Of a DNA stretch of 64,000 nucleotides, positions 48,480 through 61,513 are shown piece by piece. The first letter of the stretch is position 1. Each line of letters opens with the position of its first letter. The notes beneath the pieces are model-generated. The model saw nothing but the letters and a program-made list of their open reading frames with translations, had not been told where the DNA came from and made no database searches. The stretch covers positions 62,001 through 126,000 of the forward strand of contig JAUCBJ010006329.1 in NCBI GenBank assembly GCA_032718475.1, in the 5' to 3' direction. The position numbers were made by a program, and so were the translations under genes. The DNA is from Nemertoderma westbladi (Eukaryota; Xenacoelomorpha; Nemertodermatida; Nemertodermatidae).

Positions 48480-49215
48480 TGTATTTTTCGGCGTAATTTG
48501 GCAAATTTTGGTGCTAGCACCAAATTTCGTACCCATCACCAAAAAGTACAAGTTTGCGATGTCCAGTGCAGTTTTTATTGATTCCATCGGATTCAGGACC
48601 CTCATAAACCCGTATAACGCAAGAAACAAGGTGATACTATCTACTTATCAATTTGCATATTTTCCAAAATTTGGTGCTGGCACAACAATTTTCACCCACC
48701 GGCGAAAAATACAAGTTTGACAACTCTTATGAAATTTTTACTGATTCCATTGAATTCAGAACCATCACAAACCTGTATAACGCAAGAAACAAAGTGACAC
48801 AATCAATTGATATATTTGATGGTTTTCAAAATTTGGTGCTAGCACCACATTTTGCACCCACATCCGAAAAATACAAGTTTGAGATGTCTAGTTCGATAAT
48901 TATATTTTCCATTGAATTCAGAACAGCCATAAACCTCTAAAACGCAAGAAATAAATTGTCACAAGCAATTTTATCTATTGATTGGATTTTAAAAATTTCG
49001 TGCTAGCACCAAAATTTGCACACAGCACCGAAAAATACAAGTTTGATATGTTTGGTGCAACTCATATATATTTCTTCGAATCCAGAAACCCAAAAAACCC
49101 CAATTGCGTAAAAAACAAGTTTCAAACGATCAATTTACAAAATTGACTTATTTCAAAATTTGGTGCTGGCACCAAAATTTGGCACCCACCGAAAAAAACA
49201 AGTTTAAAATTTCTA
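48480..49215 (+). repeat. Five ~163-bp tandem repeats inside piggyBac-like copy 2
   Basis: The core GTGCTRGCAC (GTGCTAGCAC or GTGCTGGCAC) starts at 48511, 48674, 48836, 49000 and 49163. Each is followed by AAAATACAAGTTTG or a close variant. The array matches copy 1 in number and order. Confidence 0.9.
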
Positions 49216-49496
49216 AATCAATTTATATGAATTCCATCAAATTTCTATCACCAAAAAACCCGTGTAAATAAAAAATAGAGATGTTACAATTCATATTTAA
49301 TGAAATGTAATTTTCAAAAAACGTCTCAAAAAAAGTGCCAAAAGTAGGGTTAAAAAATGGCGCTATAACTCGAAAAGTACCCAATATTTTTGAAAACGGT
49401 TTTCACTACTAGGAAGACAATAGATTTTTAGGAAAAGTCATAAAATTTCAGATTCCCAACTGCGTTTGTTTCAGAATTATAATAAAAAAACCCCGG

Positions 49497-49523
49497 GAGG
49501 GGTCATATTGACCCCCCCCCGGG
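49497..49523. repeat. G/C-run palindrome, right end of copy 2
   Basis: GGGAGGGGTCATATTGACC followed by more C forms a hairpin about 12 bp from the right terminus, equivalent to 442-470 in copy 1. Confidence 0.7.
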
Positions 49524-51452
49524 TTTAATAGGGTTAATACTTCATTATGTTCATGAAAAAGCTGAGATATTTGAGGTGAATTATTGCATTACATAATAAC
49601 TTTAACTGCAGCCACATTAGCAATACGATGAACTATAATAAATATTCTAGAACACAACAATATTAACAGGGAGATAGGCTACTTATCTCTTCAATCTGAG
49701 AGCCTCAAAAACGGGGTGTTCCGACGCAATCAAAATTCATCCATCTCCAGGGGAAAGACGAAGCAAAGAACAGCTGATTACTTCTATAAATGTAAGTGTT
49801 ACCTGCTCCTTTGACTTTCATTTAAGATTCTTTATCTTGTGGAGTGGGTTAGAAGATATGAATATGAAAATCGATGTCGTTTTTTGTAAAAAATCTGAGG
49901 ATCTTTTGATAAATTATTGCTGAAAAACCCCAAGGATTTTGACATGGTTTTAATACTTCATTATGTTCATGAAAAAACTGAGATATTTGAGGTGAATTAT
50001 TGCATTACATAATTACTTTAACTCCAGCCACTTTAGCAATACGATGAAACTATAATAAATATTCTAGAACTCAACAATATTAACATGGAGATAGGCTACT
50101 TATCTCTCCACTCAGACAGCCACAGATAGGGAGGCGTGTTTTGACTCAATCAAAATTCAACCATCTCCAGGGGAAGACGAAGCAAATAACAGCTGATAAC
50201 TTCTATAAATGTAAGTGTTACCTGTTTTTTGACTTTCATTTAAGATTCTTTATCTTGTGGACTGGGATAGAAGTCATGAATATGAAAATCGATGTCGTTT
50301 TTTGTAAAAAATCGGAGGAGATTTTGATAAATTATTGCAGAAAAACACCAAGGATTTTGACATGGCTTTAATACTTCATTATGTTCATGAAAAAACTGAG
50401 ATATTTGAGGTGAGTTATTGTATTACATATTAACTTCGGCTCCAGCCGCTTTGGTAATACGATTAAACTATAATAAATATTCTAGAACACAACAATATTA
50501 ACAGGGAGATAGGCTACTTATCTCTTCACTCTGAGAGCCTCAAGAACGGGGTGTTCCGACGCAATCAAATTTCATCCATCTCCTTGGGAAAGACAAAGCA
50601 AAGAACAGCTGATTATTTCTATAAATGTAAGTGTTACCTGTTCTTTTGACTTTCATTTAAGATTCGCTATCTCATAGAGTGGGTTAGAAGTTATAAATAT
50701 GAAAATCGTTGTGGTTTTTGAAAAAAATCAAAGGATATTTTGATTAATTATTGCTGAAAAACACCAAGGATTTTGACATGGCTTTAATACTTCATTATGT
50801 TCATGAAAAAGCTGAGATATTTGAGGTGAATTATTGCATTACATAATAACTTTAACTGCAGCCACATTAGCAATACGATGAAACTATAATAAATATTCTA
50901 GAACACAACAATATTAACAGGGAGATAGGCTACTTATCTCTTCAATCTGAGAGCCTCAAAAACGGGGTGTTCCGACGCAATCAAAATTCATCCATCTCCA
51001 GGGGAAAGACGAAGCAAAGAACAGCTGATTACTTCTATAAATGTAAGTATTACCTGCTCCTTTGACTTTCATTTAAGATTCTTTATCTTGTGGAGTGGGT
51101 TAGAAGATATGAATATGAAAATCGATGTCGTTTTTTGTAAAAAATCTGAGGATCTTTTGATAAATTATTGCTGAAAAACCCCAAGGATTTTGACATGGCT
51201 TTAATACTTCATTATGTTCATGAAAAAACTGAGATATTTGAGGTGAATTATTGCATTACATAATAACTTTAACTCCAGCAACTTTAGCAATACGATGAGA
51301 CTATAATAAATATTCTAGAACACAACAATATTAACAGGGAGATAGGCTACTTATCTCTCCACTCTGAGAGCCTCAAAAAGGGGGTGTTCTGACGCTATCA
51401 AAATTCATCCATCTCCTGGGGAAAGACGAAGCAAAGAACAGCTGATTACTTA

Positions 51453-54400
51453 TATAAATGAAAGTGTTACCTGCTCCTTTGACTTTCATTTAAGATTCTT
51501 TATCTTTTACAGTGGGTTAGAAGTCATGAATATGAAAAACGATGTCGTTTTTTGTAAAAAATCTGAGGATATTTTGATAAATTATTGCTGAAAAACCCCA
51601 AGGATTTTGACATGGCTTTAATACTTCATTATGTTCATGAAAAAACTGAGATATTTGAGGTGAATTATTGCATTACATAATAACTTTAACTGCAGCCACA
51701 TTAGCAATACGATGAAACTATAATAAATATTCTAGAACCCAACAATATTAACAGAGAGGTAGGCTACTTATCTCTCCACTCTGAGAGCCTCAAAAAGGGG
51801 GTGTTCTGACGCTATCAAAATTCATCCATCTCCTGGGGAAAGACGTAGCAAAGAACAGCTGATTACTTCTATAAATGAAAGTGTTACCTGCTCCTTTGAC
51901 TTTCATTTAAGATTCTTTATCTTTTGGAGTGGGTTAGAAGTCATGAATATGAAAAACGATGTCGTTTTTTGTAAAAAAGCTGAAGATATTTTGATAAATT
52001 ATTGCTGAAAAAACCCAAGGATTTTGACATGGCTTTAATACTCATTATATTCATGAAATAGCTGAGATATTTGAGGTGAATTATTGCGTTACATATTAAC
52101 TTTGGCTCCAGCCGCTTTGGCAATACGATGAAACTATATTAAATATTCTAGAACACAACAATATTAACAGGGAGATAGGCTACTTATCTCTCCACTCTGA
52201 GAGCCTCAAAAAGGGGGTGTTCCGACGCAATCAAAATTCATCCATCTCCAGGGGAAAGACGAAGCAAAGAATAGCTGATTACTTCTATAAATTTAAGTGT
52301 TACCTGTTCTTTTGACTTTCATTTAAGATTGTTTATCTTGTGGAGTGGGTCAGAAATCATGAATATGAAAATCGATGTCGTTTTTTGTAAAAAATCTGAG
52401 GATATTTTGATAAATTATTGCTGAAAAACCCCAAGGATTTTGACATGGCTTTAATACTCATTATATTCATGAAAAAACTGAGATATTTGAAGTGAATTAT
52501 TGCATTACATAATAAATTTAACTCTAGCCACATTAGCAATACGATGAAACTATAATAAAAATTCTAGACCACAACAATATTAACAGGGAGATAGGCTACT
52601 TATCTCTTCATTCTGAGAGCCTCAAAAAGGGGGTGTTCCGACGCAATCAAAGTTCATCCATCTCCTGAGGAAAGACGAAGCAAATAACAGCTGATTACTT
52701 CTATAAATGTAAGTGTTACCTGTTTTTTGACTTTCGTTTAAGATTCTTTATCTTGTGGACTGGGATAGAAGTCGTGAATATGAAAATCGTTGTCGTTTTT
52801 TGAAAAAAATCAGAGGAGATTTTAATAAATTATTGCTGAAAAAAACCAAGGATTTTGACAAGGATTTAATACTCATTATATTCATGAAATAGCTGAGATA
52901 TTTGAGGTGAATTATTGTATCACATATTAACTTCGGCACCAGCCGCTTTGGCAATACGATGAAACTATAATAAATATTCCAGAACACAACAATATTAACA
53001 GGGAGATAGGCTACTTATCCCTCCACTCTGAGAGCCTCAAAAAGGGGGAGTTCCGACGCAATCAAAGTTCATCCATCTCCTGGGGAAAGACGAAGCAAAT
53101 AACAGCTGAATACTTCTATAAAGGAAAGTGTTACCTGTTCTTATGACTTTTGTTTAAGATTCTCTATCTCGTGGAGTGGATTAGAAGTTATAAATATGAA
53201 AATCGATGTGGTTTTTGAAAAAAATCAGAGGATATTTTGATAAATTATTGCTGAAAAACCCCAAGGATTTTGACATGGCTTTAATACTTCATTATGTTCA
53301 TGAAAAAACTGAGATATTTGACGATTATTAAACTATAATAAATATTCTAGAACACAACAATATTAACAGGGAGATAGGCTACTTATCTCTTCACTCTGAG
53401 AGCCTCAAAAACGGGGTGTTCCGACGCAATCAAATTTCATCCATCTGCAGGGGAAAGACGAAGCAAATAACAGCTGATTACTTCTATAAATGTAAGTGTT
53501 ACCTGTTCTTTTGACTTTCATTTAAGATTCTCTATCTTGTGGAGTGGATTAGAAGTTATAAATATGAAAATCGATGTATAAATGAAAGTGTTACCTGCTC
53601 CTTTGACTTTCATTTAAGATTCTTTATCTTTTACAGTGGGTTAGAAGTCATGAATATGAAAAACGATGTCGTTTTTTGTAAAAAATCTGAGGATATTTTG
53701 ATAAATTATTGCTGAAAAACCCCAAGGATTTTGAAATGGCTTTAATACTTCATTATGTTCATGAAAAAACTGAGATATTTGAGGTGAATTATTGCATTAC
53801 ATAATAACTTTAACTGCAGCCACATTAGCAATACGATGAAACTATAATAAATATTCTAGAACCCAACAATATTAACAGAGAGATAGGCTACTTATCTCTC
53901 CACTCTGAGAGCCTCAAAAAGGGGGTGTTCTGACGCTATCAAAATTCATCCATCTCCTGGGGAAAGACGAAGCAAAGAACAGCTGATTACTTCTATAAAT
54001 GAAAGTGTTACCTGCTCCTTTGACTTTCATTTAAGATTCTTTATCTTTTGGAGTGGGTTAGAAGTCATGAATATGAAAAACGATGTCGTTTTTTGTAAAA
54101 AATCTGAGGATATTTTGATAAATTATTGCTGAAAAACCCCAAGGATTTTGACATGGCTTTAATACTCATTATATTCATGAAATAGCTGAGATATTTGAGG
54201 TGAATTATTGCGTTACATATTAACTTTAGCTCCAGCCGCTTTGGCAATACGATGAAACTATATTAAATATTCTAGAACACAACAATATTAACAGGGAGAT
54301 AGGCTACTTATCTCTCCACTCTGAGAGCCTCAAAAAGGGGGTGTTCCGACGCAATCAAAATTCATCCATCTCCAGGGGAAAGACGAAGCAAAGAATAGCT

Positions 54401-55650
54401 GATTACTTCTATAAATGTAAGTGTTACCTGTTCTTTTGACTTTCATTTAAGATTGTTTATCTTGTGGAGTGGGTTAGAAATCATGAATATGAAAATCGAT
54501 GTCGTTTTTTGTAAAAAATCTGAGGATATTTTGATAAATTATTGCTGAAAAACCCCAAGGATTTTGACATGGCTTTAATACTCATTATATTCATGAAAAA
54601 ACTGAGATATTTGAAGTGAATTATTGCATTACATAATAAATTTAACTCTAGCCACATTAGCAATACGATGAAACTATAATAAAAATTCTAGACCACAACA
54701 ATATTAACAGGGAGATAGGCTACTTATCTCTTCATTCTGAGAGCCTCAAAAAGGGGGTGTTCCGATGCAATCAAAGTTCATCCATCTCCTGGGGAAAGAC
54801 GAAGCAAATAACAGCTGATTACTTCTATAAATGTAAGTGTTACCTGTTTTTTGACTTTCGTTTAAGATTCTTTATCTTGTGGACTGGGATAGAAGTCGTG
54901 AATATGAAAATCGTTGTCGTTTTTTGAAAAAAATCAGAGGAGATTTTAATAAATTATTGCTGAAAAAAACCAAGGATTTTGACAAGGATTTAATACTCAT
55001 TATATTCATGAAATAGCTGAGATATTTGAGGTGAATTATTGTATCACATATTAACTTCGGCACCAGCCGCTTTGGCAATACGATGAAACTATAATAAAAA
55101 TTCCAGAACACAACAATATTAACAGGGAGATAGGCTACTTATCCCTCCACTCTGAGAGCCTCAAAAAGGAGTTCCGACGCAATCAAAGTTCATCCATCTC
55201 CTGGGGAAAGACGAAGCAAATAACAGCTGAATACTTCTATAAAGGAAAGTGTTACCTGTTCTTATGACTTTTGTTTAAGATTTTCTATCTCGTGGAGTGG
55301 ATTAGAAGTTATAAATATGAAAATCGATGTGGTTTTTGAAAAAAATCAGAGGATATTTTGATAAATTATTGCTGAAAAACCCCAAGGATTTTGACATGGC
55401 TTTAATACTTCATTATGTTCATGAAAAAACTGAGATATTTGACGATTATTAAACTATAATAAATATTCTAGAACACAACAATATTAACAGGGAGATAGGC
55501 TACTTATCTCTTCACTCTGAGAGCCTCAAAAACGGGGTTTTCCGACGCAATCAAATTTCATCCATCTGCAGGGGAAAGACGAAGCAAATAACAGCTGATT
55601 ACTTCTATAAATGTAAGTGTTACCTGTTCTTTTGACTTTCATTTAAGATT
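51453..55650 (+). repeat. Tandem satellite duplication, 2124 bp, two copies
   Basis: 51453-53576 is repeated directly at 53577 to about 55650. The joint at 53576/53577 fuses GAAAATCGATG to TATAAATGAAAGTG, out of register, which gives a 509 bp spacing. The rare TTTTACAGTGGG variant is present in both copies. Confidence 0.85.
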
Positions 55651-57944
55651 CGCTATCTCATGGAGTGGGTTAGAAGTTATAAATATAAAAAGCGATGTTG
55701 TTTTTGAAAAAAAACAAAGGATATTTTGATTAATTATTGCTGAAAAACACCAAGGATTTTGACATGGCTTTAATACTTCATTATGTTCATGAAATAGCTG
55801 AGATATTTGAGGTGAATTATTGTATTACATATTAACTTTGGCTCCAACCGCTTTGGCAATACGATGAAACTATAATAAATATTCTAGAACACAACAATAT
55901 TAACAGGGAGATAGGCTACTTATCTCTCCACTCTGAGAGCCTCAAAAAGGGGGTGTTCCGACGCAATCAAAATTCATCCATCTACAGGGGAAAAACGAAA
56001 CAAACAACAGCTGATGGCTTCTATAAATGTAAGTGTTACCTGCTCTTTTGACTTTCATTTAAGATTCTTTATCTTGTGGAGTGGGTTAGAAGATATGAAT
56101 ATGAAAATCGATGTGGTTTTTGAAAAAAATCAGAGGAAATTTTGATAAATTATTGCTGAAAAACCCCAAGGATTTTGACATGGCTTTAATACTTCATTAT
56201 GTTCATGAAAAAACTGAGATATTTGACGATTATTAAACTATAATAAATATTCTAGAACACAACAATATTAACAGGGAGATAGGCTACTCATCTCTTCACT
56301 CTGAGAGCCTCAAAAAGGGGATGTTCCGATGCAATCAAAATTAATCCATTTCCAGGGGAAAGACGAAGCAAAGAACAGCTGATTACTTCTATAAATGTAA
56401 GTGTTACCTGTTTTTTTGACTTTCATTTAAGATTCGCTATCTCAAAGAGTGAGTTAGAAGTTATAAATATAAAAATCGATGTGGTTTTTGAAAAAAATCA
56501 AAGGATATTTTGATTAATTATTGCTGAAAAACACCAAGGATTTTGATATGGCTTTAATACTTCATTATGTTCATGAAATAGCTGAGATATTTGAGGTGAA
56601 TTATTGTATTACATATTAACTTTGGCTCCAGCCGCTTTGGCAATATGATGAAACTTTAATAATATTCTAGAACACAACAATATTAACAGGGAGATAGGCT
56701 ACTTATCTCTTCAATCTGAGAGCCTCAAAAACGGGGTGTTCCGACGCAATCAAAATTCATCCATCTCCAGGGGAAAGACGAAGCAAAGAACAGTTGATTA
56801 CTTCTATAAATGTAAGTGTTACCTGCTCCTTTGACTTTCATTTAAGATTCTTTATCTTGTGGAGTGGGTTAGAAGATATGAATATGAAAATCGATGTCGT
56901 TTTTTGTAAAAAATCTGAGGATCTTTTGATAAATTATTGCTGAAAAACCCCAAGGATTTTGACATGGCTTTAATACTTCATTATGTTCATGAAAAAGCTG
57001 AGATATTTGAGGTGAATTATTGCATTACATAATAACTTTAACTGCAGCCACATTAGCAATACGATGAAACTATAATAAATATTCTAGAACACAACAATAT
57101 TAACAGGGAGATAGGCTACTTATCTCTTCAATCTGAGAGCCTCAAAAACGGGGTGTTCCGACGCAATCAAAATTCATCCATCTCCAGGGGAAAGACGAAG
57201 CAAAGAACAGCTGATTACTTCTATAAATGTAAGTGTTACCTGCTCCTTTGACTTTCATTTAAGATTCGTTATCTTGTGGAGTGGGTTAGAAGATATGAAT
57301 ATGAAAATCGATGTCGTTTTTTGTAAAAAATCTGAGGATCTTTTGATAAATTATTGCTGAAAAACACCAAGGATTTTGACATGGCTTTAATACTTCATTA
57401 TGTTCATGAAAAACTGAGATATTTGAGTTGAATTATTGCATTACATAATAACTTTGGCTCCAGCCGCTTTGGCAATACGATGAAACTATATTAAATATTC
57501 TAGAACACAACAATATTAAAAGGGAGATAGGCTACTTATCTCTCCACTCTGAGAGCCTCAAAAAGGGGGTGTTCCGACGCAATCAAAATTCATCCATCTC
57601 CAGGGGAAAGACGAAGCAAAGAATAGCTGATTACTTCTATAAATGTAAGTGTTACCTGTTCTTTTGACTTTCATTTAAGATTGTTTATCTTGTGGAGTGG
57701 GTTAGAAATCATGAATATGAAAATCGATGTCGTTTTTTGTAAAAAATCTGAGGATATTTTGATAAATTATTGCTGAAAAACCCCAAGGATTTTGACATGG
57801 CTTTAATACTCATTATATTCATGAAAAAACTGAGATATTTAAAGTGAATTATTGCATTACATAATAAATTTAACTCTAGCCACATTAGCAATACGATGAA
57901 ACTATAATAAAAATTCTAGACCACAACAATATTAACAGGGAGAT

Positions 57945-60431
57945 AGGCTACTTATCTCTTCATTCTGAGAGCCTCAAAAAGGGGGTGTTCCAATGCAATC
58001 AAAGTTCATCCATCTCCTGGGGAAAGACGAAGCCAATAACAGCTGATTACTTCTATAAATGTAAGTGTTACCTGTTTTTTGACTTTCGTTTAAGATTCTT
58101 TATCTTGTGGACTGGGATAGAAGTCGTGAATATGAAAATCATTGTCGTTTTTTGAAAAAAAATCAGAGGAGATTTTAATAAATTATTTCTGAAAAAAACC
58201 AAGGATTTTGACAAGGATTTAATACTCATTATATTCATGAAATAGCTGAGATATTTGAGGTGAATTATTGTATCACATATTAACTTCGGCACCAGCCGCT
58301 TTGGCAATACGATGAAACTATAATAAATATTCCAGAACACAACAATATTAACAGGGAGATAGGCTACTTATCCCTCCACTCTGAGAGCCTCAAAAGGGGG
58401 GTGTTCCGACGCAATCAAAATTCATACATCTCCAGGGGAAAGACGAAGCAAATAACAGCTGAATACTTCTATAAAGGAAAGTGTTACCTGTTCTTATGAC
58501 TTTTGTTTAAGATTCTCTATCTCGTGGAGTGGATTAGAAGTTATAAATATGAAAATCGATGTGGTTTTTGAAAAAAATCAGAGGATATTTTGATAAATTA
58601 TTGCTGAAAAACCCCAACGATTTTGACATGGCTTTAATACTTCATTATGTTCATGAAAAAACTGAGATATTTGACGATTATTAAACTATAATAAATATTC
58701 TAGAACACAACAATATTAACAGGGAGATAGGCTACTTATCTCTTCACTCTGAGAGCCTCAAAAACGGGGTGTTCCGACGCAATCAAATTTCATCCATCTG
58801 CAGGGGAAAGACGGAGCAAATAACAGCTGATTACTTCTATAAATGTAAGTGTTACCTGTTCTTTTGACTTTCATTTAAGATTCGCTATCTCATGGAGTGG
58901 GTTAGAAGTTATAAATATAAAAAGCGATGTTGTTTTTGAAAAAAAACAAAGGATATTTTGATTAATTATTGCTGAAAAACACCAAGGATTTTGACATGGC
59001 TTTAATACTTCATTATGTTTATGAAATAGCTGAGATATTTGAGGTGAATTATTGTATTACATATTAACTTTGGCTCCAGCCGCTTTGGCAATACGATGAA
59101 ACTATAATAAATATTCTAGAACACAACAATATTAACAGGGAGATAGGCTACTTATCTCTCCACTCTGAGAGCCTCAAAAAGGGGGTGTTCCGACGCAATC
59201 AAAATTCATCCATCTACAGGGGAAAAACGAAGCAAACAACAGCTGATGGCTTCTATAAATGTAAGTGTTACCTGCTCTTTTGACTTTCATTTAAGATTCT
59301 TTATCTTGTGGAGTGGGTTAGAATATATGAATATGAAAATCGATGTGGTTTTTGAAAAAAATCAGAGGATATTTTGATAAATTATTGCTGAAAAACCCCA
59401 AGGATTTTGACATGGCTTTAATACTTCATTATGTTCATGAAAAAACTGAGATATTTGACGATTATTAAACTATAATAAATATTCTAGAACACAACAATAT
59501 TAACAGGGAGATAGGCTACTCATCTCTTCACTCTGAGAGCCTCAAAAAGGGGGTGTTCCGACGCAATCAAAATTAATCCATTTCCAGGGGAAAGACGAAG
59601 CAAAGAACAGCTGATTACTTCTATAAATGTAAGTGTTACCTGTTCTTTTGACTTTCATTTAAGATTCGCTATCTCAAAGAGTGAGTTAGAAGTTATAAAT
59701 ATAAAAATCGATGTGGTTTTTGACAAAAAAAACGGGGTGTTCCGACGCAATCAAAATTCATCCATCTCCAGGGGAAAGACGAAGCAAAGAACAGTTGATT
59801 ACTTCTATAAATGTAAGTGTTACCTGCTCCTTTGACATTCATTTAAGATTCTTTATCTTGTGGAGTGGGTTAGAAGATATGAATATGAAAATCGATGTCG
59901 TTTTTTGTAAAAAATCTGAGGATCTTTTGATAAATTATTGCTGAAAAACCCCAAGGATTTTGACATGGCTTTAATACTTCATTATGTTCATGAAAAAGCT
60001 GAGATATTTGAGGTGAATTATTGCATTACATAATAACTTTAACTGCAGCCACATTAGCAATACGATGAAACTATAATAAATATTCTAGAACACAACAATA
60101 TTAACAGGGAGATAGGCTACTTATCTCTTCAATCTGAGAGCCTCAAAAACGGGGTGTTCCGACGCAATCAAAATTCATCCATCTCCAGGGGAAAGACGAA
60201 GCAAAGAACAGTTGATTACTTCTATAAATGTAAGTGTTACCTGCTCCTTTGACTTTCATTTAAGATTCTTTATCTTGTGGAGTGGGTTAGAAGATATGAA
60301 TATGAAAATCGATGTCGTTTTTTGTAAAAAATCTGAGGATCTTTTGATAAATTATTGCTGAAAAACCCCAAGGATTTTGACATGGCTTTAATACTTCATT
60401 ATGTTCATGAAAAACTGAGATATTTGAGGTG
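57945..60431 (+). repeat. Satellite duplication, 3569-bp offset, copy 1
   Basis: This matches 61514-64000 monomer by monomer, including an out-of-register joint at about 59722-59732 (TTTTTGACAAAAAAAACGGG) that recurs at about 63291-63301. Part of it (about 58342-59700) also matches about 55113-56470. Confidence 0.85.
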
Positions 60432-61513
60432 AATTATTGCATTACATAATAACTTTAACTCCAGCAACTTTAGCAATACGATGAAACTATAATAAATATT
60501 CTAGAACACAACAATATTAACATGGAGATAGGCTACTTATCTCTCCACTCAGACAGCCACAGATACAGAGGCGTGTTTTGACTCAATCAAAATTCAACCA
60601 TCTCCAGGGGAAGACGAAGCAAATAACAGCTGATAACTTCTATAAATGTAAGTGTTACCTGTTTTTTGACTTTCGTTTAAGATTCTTTATCTTGTGGACT
60701 GGGATAGAAGTCATGAATATGAAAATCGATGTCGTTTTTTGTAAAAAATCGGAGGAGATTTTGATAAATTATTGCAGAAAAACACCAAGGATTTTGACAT
60801 GGCTTTAATACTTCATTATGTTCATGAAAAAACTGAGATATTTGAGGTGAGTTATTGTATTACATATTAACTTCGGCTCCAGCCGCTTTTGTAATACGAT
60901 TAAACTATAATAAATATTCTAGAACACAACAATATTAACAGGGAGATAGACTACTTATCTCTTCACTCTGAGAGCCTCAAGAACGGGGTGTTCCGACGCA
61001 ATCAAATTTCATCCATCTCCATGGGAAAGACGAAGCAAAGAACAGCTGATTATTTCTATAAATGTAAGTGTTACCTGTTCTTTTGACTTTCATTTAAGAT
61101 TCGCTATCTCATAGAGTGGGTTAGAAGTTATAAATATGAAAATCGACGCAATCAAATTTCATCCATCTTCATGGGAAAGACGAAGCAAAGAACAGCTGAT
61201 TATTTCTATAAATGTAAGTGTTACCTGTTCTTTTGACTTTCATTTAAGATTCGCTATCTCATAGAGTGGGTTAGAAGTTATAAATATGAAAATCGTTGTG
61301 GTTTTTGAAAAAAATCAAAGGATATTTTGATTAATTATTGCTGAAAAACCCCAAGGATTTTGACATGGCTTTAATACTTCATTATGTTCATGAAAAAACT
61401 GAGATATTTGAGGTGAATTATTGCATTACATAATAACTTTAACTGCAGCCACATTAGCAATACGATGAAACTATAATAAATATTCTAGAACCCAACAATA
61501 TTAACAGAGAGAT

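Larger units (their letters stand above)
47981..49533 (+). mobile_element. Non-autonomous piggyBac-like element, copy 2
   Basis: 1553 bp between TTAA at 47977-47980 and TTAA at 49534-49537, with CCCTATTA at both ends. The empty paralogous site is 44645-44648 in the previous higher-order repeat copy, so the insertion is younger than that amplification. It is inverted relative to copy 1 and nearly identical to it. No transposase is encoded. Open frames at 48089-48280, 48472-48720 and 48653-48940 are repeat readings. Confidence 0.88.
40196..50907 (+). repeat. 8-monomer higher-order repeat, 3332 bp, nearly three copies
   Basis: Anchors 41853, 42271, 42687, 43103, 43518, 43935, 44353 and 44768 recur 3332 bp later, and again after subtracting the 1557 bp added by the piggyBac-like insertion. 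Copies start near 40196, 43518 and 46850; the first is 3322 bp because of a damaged monomer around 41380-41430. The third follows the pattern for about six monomers and then departs near 50900. Type B monomers alternate at 3- and 5-monomer spacing. Confidence 0.88.
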
